A stretch of DNA of 9,088 nucleotides from an uncultured Alphaproteobacteria bacterium (GTDB lineage: Bacteria; Pseudomonadota; Alphaproteobacteria; Rhizobiales; Rhizobiaceae). The first letter of the stretch is position 1. Each line of letters begins with the position of its first letter. The DNA is taken from contig CAKMZG010000016.1 of NCBI GenBank assembly GCA_929200335.1, positions 13,094 to 22,181 of the forward strand, read 5' to 3'. Of this stretch, positions 6,032-9,088 are shown piece by piece. A model generated the notes under the pieces. The model did not search any database and was not told the DNA's origin. It saw only the letters and a list, made by a program, of their open reading frames with translations. Made by a program: the position numbers and the translations under genes.

Positions 6032-8261
6032 TGATCGAGCTATGTTTAAAGTGTTTGTTGTTTTGTCTTATTGAATCAAAATCATCGTTATTGCTTAGAG
6101 ATGTTTGGGTAACATCCGGCTTTCTATTTTTTACGATGGGTATTCCATTGTCCTTTATTTTAAAGCGTTTAAAATCTGAAATAAGTTTTTTCAAAACTTT
6201 AATAGTTGGTTGGCTTAATATTTTTTGACGTTTTTTGATGGCTTTAGCTGTTTCAACAGTGTCTTCTGGCTCAGGTGCTTTAATATCTTTTTGATAAAGG
6301 TCACCAATATATGGTAGGGGGCGAATTTTAATGCCTTTGTGAGCAAAGGTCATGAATTTTTGCCATGTTTGCGCTGGTAATCGACCACCTGTTAAGCGTT
6401 TGGTGGGTTGGTAACCATCATTGCCATACCAAACAGCAGCGGTAAAATTACCTGTGTATCCAACAAACCAAGCATCACGGTAGGCTTGGGTCGTTCCCGT
6501 TTTTCCAGCTGATAAAATGCCTGCAAGGGCAGCACGTCTTGCTGTGCCGCGAATTGGAACCTGCGCTAAAATTTGGTTGATATAACCCGTGCGGGTTGGG
6601 TCAATTAGGCGTTTTGATTTGCTCACATGCTCTAGGCGCCGGTATAGCAGTTTACCAGTTCTATCACTTATCAATAAGATGCCGTGGGTTTGGGGTTCTA
6701 ATCCACCGGACATAAAATGCGCATAGCTATTGGTCATTTCCATAACGCTAACCTCATTGGTGCCAAGAGGCATAGATGGATTAGGACTCATGGGTGATGT
6801 GAAGCCAAGGCGTCTTGCGGTATCAACAATGTTTTTTCTGCCATATCGTTGAGCCAAGATGACTGGCACGGTATTAATTGATTTCATTAGAGCCGTCATA
6901 ACTGTTGTGCCACCGCGATAGCCACCACTATAGTTGCGCGGAGACCAGCCGCTGATGTTAACGGGTCTATCAACTACTCGACTATGGGGGGTTATGGCGT
7001 CATTGCGTTCCATTGCCGTGAGGTAGACAAAGGGCTTGAAGGATGAACCTGGTTGGCGCTTTGCCTCTGTTGCACGATTAAATTGGCTTTCGCCATAATC
7101 TCGACCGCCAACAATTGCGCGTACCGCACCACCACGCTCAATGGCGACCATAGCGCTTTGTTTTACGCCAAATTGTTCACCAAATTGGCGCAGATGAGAT
7201 TGAATGGACTCTTCAGCCGCATTTTGTAAATCTTGGTCAAGGGTAGTTTTAACCACCAATGTTCGCGTGGGAAGCTGATCAGCGAGTTTTTTAACTTCTT
7301 CATATGCCCAATCTAAAAAATAATCTGGAGCATTGGCTATGTTGCGTTCAACTATGGTTGCTGGGTGCAATTGAGCATCTAAAATCTGCGCTTTTGTTAA
7401 AATTTCAGCTTCAACCATATTGCTTAGAACTTCATTTGCGCGGGCGCGTGCTGCGGGCAAATTGATATGGGGGGCATATTTGGTAGGGGCTTTGAAAAGT
7501 CCTGCAAGCATTGCTGCTTCCGCTAGGTTTACATTTTTTATGTTTTTACCAAAATAATAATCTGCTGCTGCTGCTGCGCCAAAATTACCGCCGCCCATAT
7601 AGGCGCGATCAAGATAGAGTTTTAGTATCTCTTTTTTTGAATAGTTAATTTCAAGCCATAAGGCGATAAAGGCTTCATTGACTTTGCGGGTAAAGGTGCG
7701 CTCATTGGATAAAAATAGATTTTTAGCCAATTGCTGGGTAAGAGTACTGCCGCCCTGAACAACAGAGTTGGCACGGGTATTTTCAACCATGGCGCGTGCA
7801 AGGCCAATAAAGTCAATGCCAAAATGATGAAAAAAACGGCGATCTTCTGTTGCCAATACCGCATTAATGAAATGGCTGGGCAGTTGATCAACAGCAATGC
7901 CATCATTTTGGCGAATGCCCCGAGTGCCAATTTCATTACCATAGCGATCTAAAAAGGTGACGGATAGATCATCATTTGTACGCCAATCTTTTTTCGTAAT
8001 TTTATGGGCAGGTAAGGCAAGCACCATCATTATAAGTAGGCCAGCTATGCAAAGGGTAATCCCTTCACTTATCAAACTATATAAAAATCCAGTAAATCCA
8101 GTAATTTTAAAGCGACTGAAAAAGATGATTGCATCATCCCAGAAATTAGAAAATTTAGAAAACAGTGAATAAACCCCAGTATCGATGTAAGAATCGATCC
8201 GAAGCAAAGGTTTTTTGCCGGATTTATTTACTTTACGCTTGGACAGAGTACTGTCCCCCAA
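6009..8261 (-). CDS. Class A penicillin-binding protein (PBP1A-like)
   Basis: This bifunctional peptidoglycan synthase polymerises lipid II and cross-links the stem peptides outside the inner membrane. It has a basic cytoplasmic N-terminus, one membrane segment (about 64-84), a GT51 glycosyltransferase domain (about 100-290: catalytic E139 in ATEDRRF, then GGSTLTQQLAKN at 170-181) and a transpeptidase domain (about 365-640) with SSFK (S406, K409), SIN (461-463) and KTGT (587-590). A roughly 100-residue, lysine-rich, low-complexity tail follows. The TTG at 8261 is taken as start because a stop codon lies two codons upstream and the next ATG is at codon 78, beyond the conserved LLRID...WDDAIIFF segment. 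No Shine-Dalgarno precedes this TTG; GGGGGA instead precedes the CTG at codon 6. The gene leads a cluster with DUF1214 and DUF1254. Confidence 0.94.
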   Translation of the reverse strand: MGDSTLSKRKVNKSGKKPLLRIDSYIDTGVYSLFSKFSNFWDDAIIFFSRFKITGFTGFLYSLISEGITLCIAGLLIMMVLALPAHKITKKDWRTNDDLSVTFLDRYGNEIGTRGIRQNDGIAVDQLPSHFINAVLATEDRRFFHHFGIDFIGLARAMVENTRANSVVQGGSTLTQQLAKNLFLSNERTFTRKVNEAFIALWLEINYSKKEILKLYLDRAYMGGGNFGAAAAADYYFGKNIKNVNLAEAAMLAGLFKAPTKYAPHINLPAARARANEVLSNMVEAEILTKAQILDAQLHPATIVERNIANAPDYFLDWAYEEVKKLADQLPTRTLVVKTTLDQDLQNAAEESIQSHLRQFGEQFGVKQSAMVAIERGGAVRAIVGGRDYGESQFNRATEAKRQPGSSFKPFVYLTAMERNDAITPHSRVVDRPVNISGWSPRNYSGGYRGGTTVMTALMKSINTVPVILAQRYGRKNIVDTARRLGFTSPMSPNPSMPLGTNEVSVMEMTNSYAHFMSGGLEPQTHGILLISDRTGKLLYRRLEHVSKSKRLIDPTRTGYINQILAQVPIRGTARRAALAGILSAGKTGTTQAYRDAWFVGYTGNFTAAVWYGNDGYQPTKRLTGGRLPAQTWQKFMTFAHKGIKIRPLPYIGDLYQKDIKAPEPEDTVETAKAIKKRQKILSQPTIKVLKKLISDFKRFKIKDNGIPIVKNRKPDVTQTSLSNNDDFDSIRQNNKHFKHSSINAQHILP
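8241..8256. repeat. Inverted repeat GGACAG/CTGTCC at the PBP start
   Basis: A perfect 6-bp inverted repeat with a 4-nt loop spans codons 2-7 of the PBP gene. In the mRNA it would place the only Shine-Dalgarno-like run (GGGGGA) partly in a stem, so it could affect initiation. It also resembles, from memory only, the GGGGACAGTACT motif seen at some transposase-associated repeats. Confidence 0.55.
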
Positions 8262-8400
8262 TTGTTATGTTTGCCACCACTAAAATACTATAGGTTTTTC
8301 TTGCATAAAAAAAGTTTGCATACAATAAGGGAATGGATAATTTTGCTACATTTTGTATTGAATATTTTCTTGAAAACTATAGTGAGAGTTTTAAAATTTA
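8262..8400. promoter_or_regulatory. Divergent promoter region, PBP and ycgN-like genes
   Basis: This AT-rich spacer must drive both flanking genes. For the PBP the minus strand has TATAGT (8292-8287) about 25 nt before the TTG, with no good -35 box. For the plus strand TATAGT at 8378-8383 has TTGTAT at 8353-8358, but the 19-nt spacing is long. Two direct copies of TTGCATA (8301-8307 and 8316-8322), 15 nt apart and separated by an A-rich run, lie between the two start regions and could be a regulator site. Nothing else codes here. Confidence 0.35.
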
Positions 8401-8413
8401 GAGGTAATGGAAC

Positions 8414-8908
8414 TTGTCAAATAAAAACAATGAAATAGCAGGTGTAAAGCCTTTCTGGGAGAAGAAGAGTCTGATTGAAATGACTTCACAGGAATGGGAA
8501 TCCTTATGTGATGGTTGTGGAAGATGTTGTTTGAACAAGTTGGAAGACTGGGATACAGGGCAGATTTACTGGACAAATATAGCCTGCGAATTGTTGGATG
8601 GTGATACATGTCGTTGTAAAAATTACCAAAATAGGTTTGATACGGTGCCTGATTGTATTCAACTTACCCCGCAGAAAATAGATGAATTACATTGGCTACC
8701 TCCCACTTGCGCTTATCGTTTGGTGAATGAGGGTAAGCCTTTATATGATTGGCATCCGCTTGTTTCAGGCTCTCACGAGAGCATCCATGATGCCGGAATA
8801 AGCATCAAAGGCCGCACTGTGCCTGAAAAAAATCTTACACCAGAGAATTATGAAGACTACTTGGTGGACTGGCCTTTAGAGATGCCAGCCGAGGCGGCGG
8901 ATAAATAA
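8414..8908 (+). CDS. YcgN-family cysteine cluster protein
   Basis: This 164-residue protein belongs to the YcgN/UPF0260 family. It has nine cysteines: the CDGCGRCC cluster (C32, C35, C38, C39) and then C58, C66, C68, C81 and C99, a pattern typical of CxxCxxCC proteins thought to bind zinc or an iron-sulfur cluster. Conserved family segments include WESLCDGCGRCC near the start and CAYR...G...WHPLVSG in the middle. The protein is soluble and no biochemical role is established. The TTG at 8414 is chosen as start because a good GAGGT Shine-Dalgarno lies 8 nt upstream; the nearby ATG at 8407 opens only a five-codon frame. It is divergent from the PBP gene and has no visible partner in the window. 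The length fits the family. Confidence 0.9.
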   Translation: MSNKNNEIAGVKPFWEKKSLIEMTSQEWESLCDGCGRCCLNKLEDWDTGQIYWTNIACELLDGDTCRCKNYQNRFDTVPDCIQLTPQKIDELHWLPPTCAYRLVNEGKPLYDWHPLVSGSHESIHDAGISIKGRTVPEKNLTPENYEDYLVDWPLEMPAEAADK

Positions 8909-8944
8909 TTTTAGTATTTATTTCCTATATTATGAAAATATTCC

Positions 8945-8982
8945 TTGACGATGTTGCGTTGAGATGATATGACTGTGTCATA
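8945..8982 (+). promoter_or_regulatory. Candidate promoter overlapped by an inverted repeat
   Basis: TTGACG (8945-8950) and TATGAC (8968-8973) are separated by exactly 17 nt, a good alphaproteobacterial-type promoter on the plus strand. A perfect 6-bp inverted repeat, TATGAC/GTCATA with a 3-nt loop (8968-8982), covers the -10 box and likely start site, as an operator might. It points into the 3' end of a minus-strand gene. The only plus-strand frame seen is a 22-codon ORF at 9004-9072 of doubtful reality. Confidence 0.35.
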
Positions 8983-9022
8983 ATCGAAGCAGTGTAAGAA
9001 AAAATGGTGCTGGGTGTGCTGG

Positions 9023-9088
9023 CTATGGCGCAATCATACGCTTTAGCGCATCGCAAATCCCGCGCGTACTGACACCAAGACGCTTTGC
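9023..9088 (-). CDS. 3' end of an unidentified gene, cut by the window
   Basis: The last 21 codons and a TAG stop of a minus-strand gene are visible, ending GVSTRGICDALKRMIAP; the rest lies beyond the window. The local GC content is higher and the composition looks like coding sequence. The fragment could be an amphipathic C-terminal helix, but it is too short to assign a family. It would be transcribed towards the YcgN-family gene, in convergent orientation, with 114 nt between their stop codons. The reading is supported only by the open frame and amino-acid composition. Confidence 0.4.
   Translation of the reverse strand, partial: AKRLGVSTRGICDALKRMIAP

Noticed and set aside
7563..7577. 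A run of CTG trinucleotides that looks like a microsatellite
   Set aside because: It encodes five alanines in a row in the PBP glycosyltransferase domain, where related proteins as I recall them are also Ala-rich; five units is too short to call a variable repeat.
7622..7942. A 106-codon minus-strand ORF in another frame of the PBP gene
   Set aside because: It lies wholly within the conserved glycosyltransferase coding region in a different frame, with no independent start signal.
9004..9072. A 22-codon plus-strand ORF at the right edge
   Set aside because: It is antisense to a more protein-like minus-strand frame and has only a weak ribosome binding site, so it is mentioned but not called as a gene.

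Overview
The window looks like a chromosomal, housekeeping stretch of a fairly AT-rich alphaproteobacterium, most likely of the Hyphomicrobiales (Rhizobiales). I base this on family resemblance judged by eye: the N-terminus of the class A penicillin-binding protein, the two-domain 2-isopropylmalate synthase, the single-domain DUF1214/DUF1254 pair and the YcgN cysteine-cluster protein all read like rhizobial versions. No tRNA, rRNA, CRISPR array, intact insertion sequence or phage gene is visible.

Layout. A calcineurin-like metallophosphoesterase (217-1122, +) converges tail to tail with a large secreted L,D-transpeptidase (1111-2739, -), overlapping it by 12 bp. A strong intrinsic terminator (2812-2846) separates the transpeptidase from leuA (2874-4550, -). 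Upstream of leuA is a 323-nt stretch without a long ORF. It appears to be a regulatory leader: a 34-codon small ORF with a Leu-rich run near its end, its stop codon in the loop of a long hairpin, and a second, competing stem, which is the layout of an attenuator. Next comes a compact minus-strand cluster: a bifunctional class A PBP (6009-8261), then DUF1214 (5447-6031, overlapping the PBP) and DUF1254 (4874-5434) membrane-anchored proteins. A divergent spacer of about 150 bp leads to a YcgN-family protein (8414-8908, +). The right edge holds the last codons of an unidentified minus-strand gene, and the left edge is mostly intergenic.

Together the window holds two peptidoglycan-synthesis enzymes, a PBP that polymerises glycan and makes 4-3 cross-links and an L,D-transpeptidase that makes 3-3 cross-links or attaches envelope proteins. 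They flank a leucine-biosynthesis gene with its own apparent amino-acid-sensing leader. The most interesting items are the leuA leader and the coupling of the uncharacterised DUF1214/DUF1254 pair to the PBP. I see no clear sign of a novel defence or mobile system.
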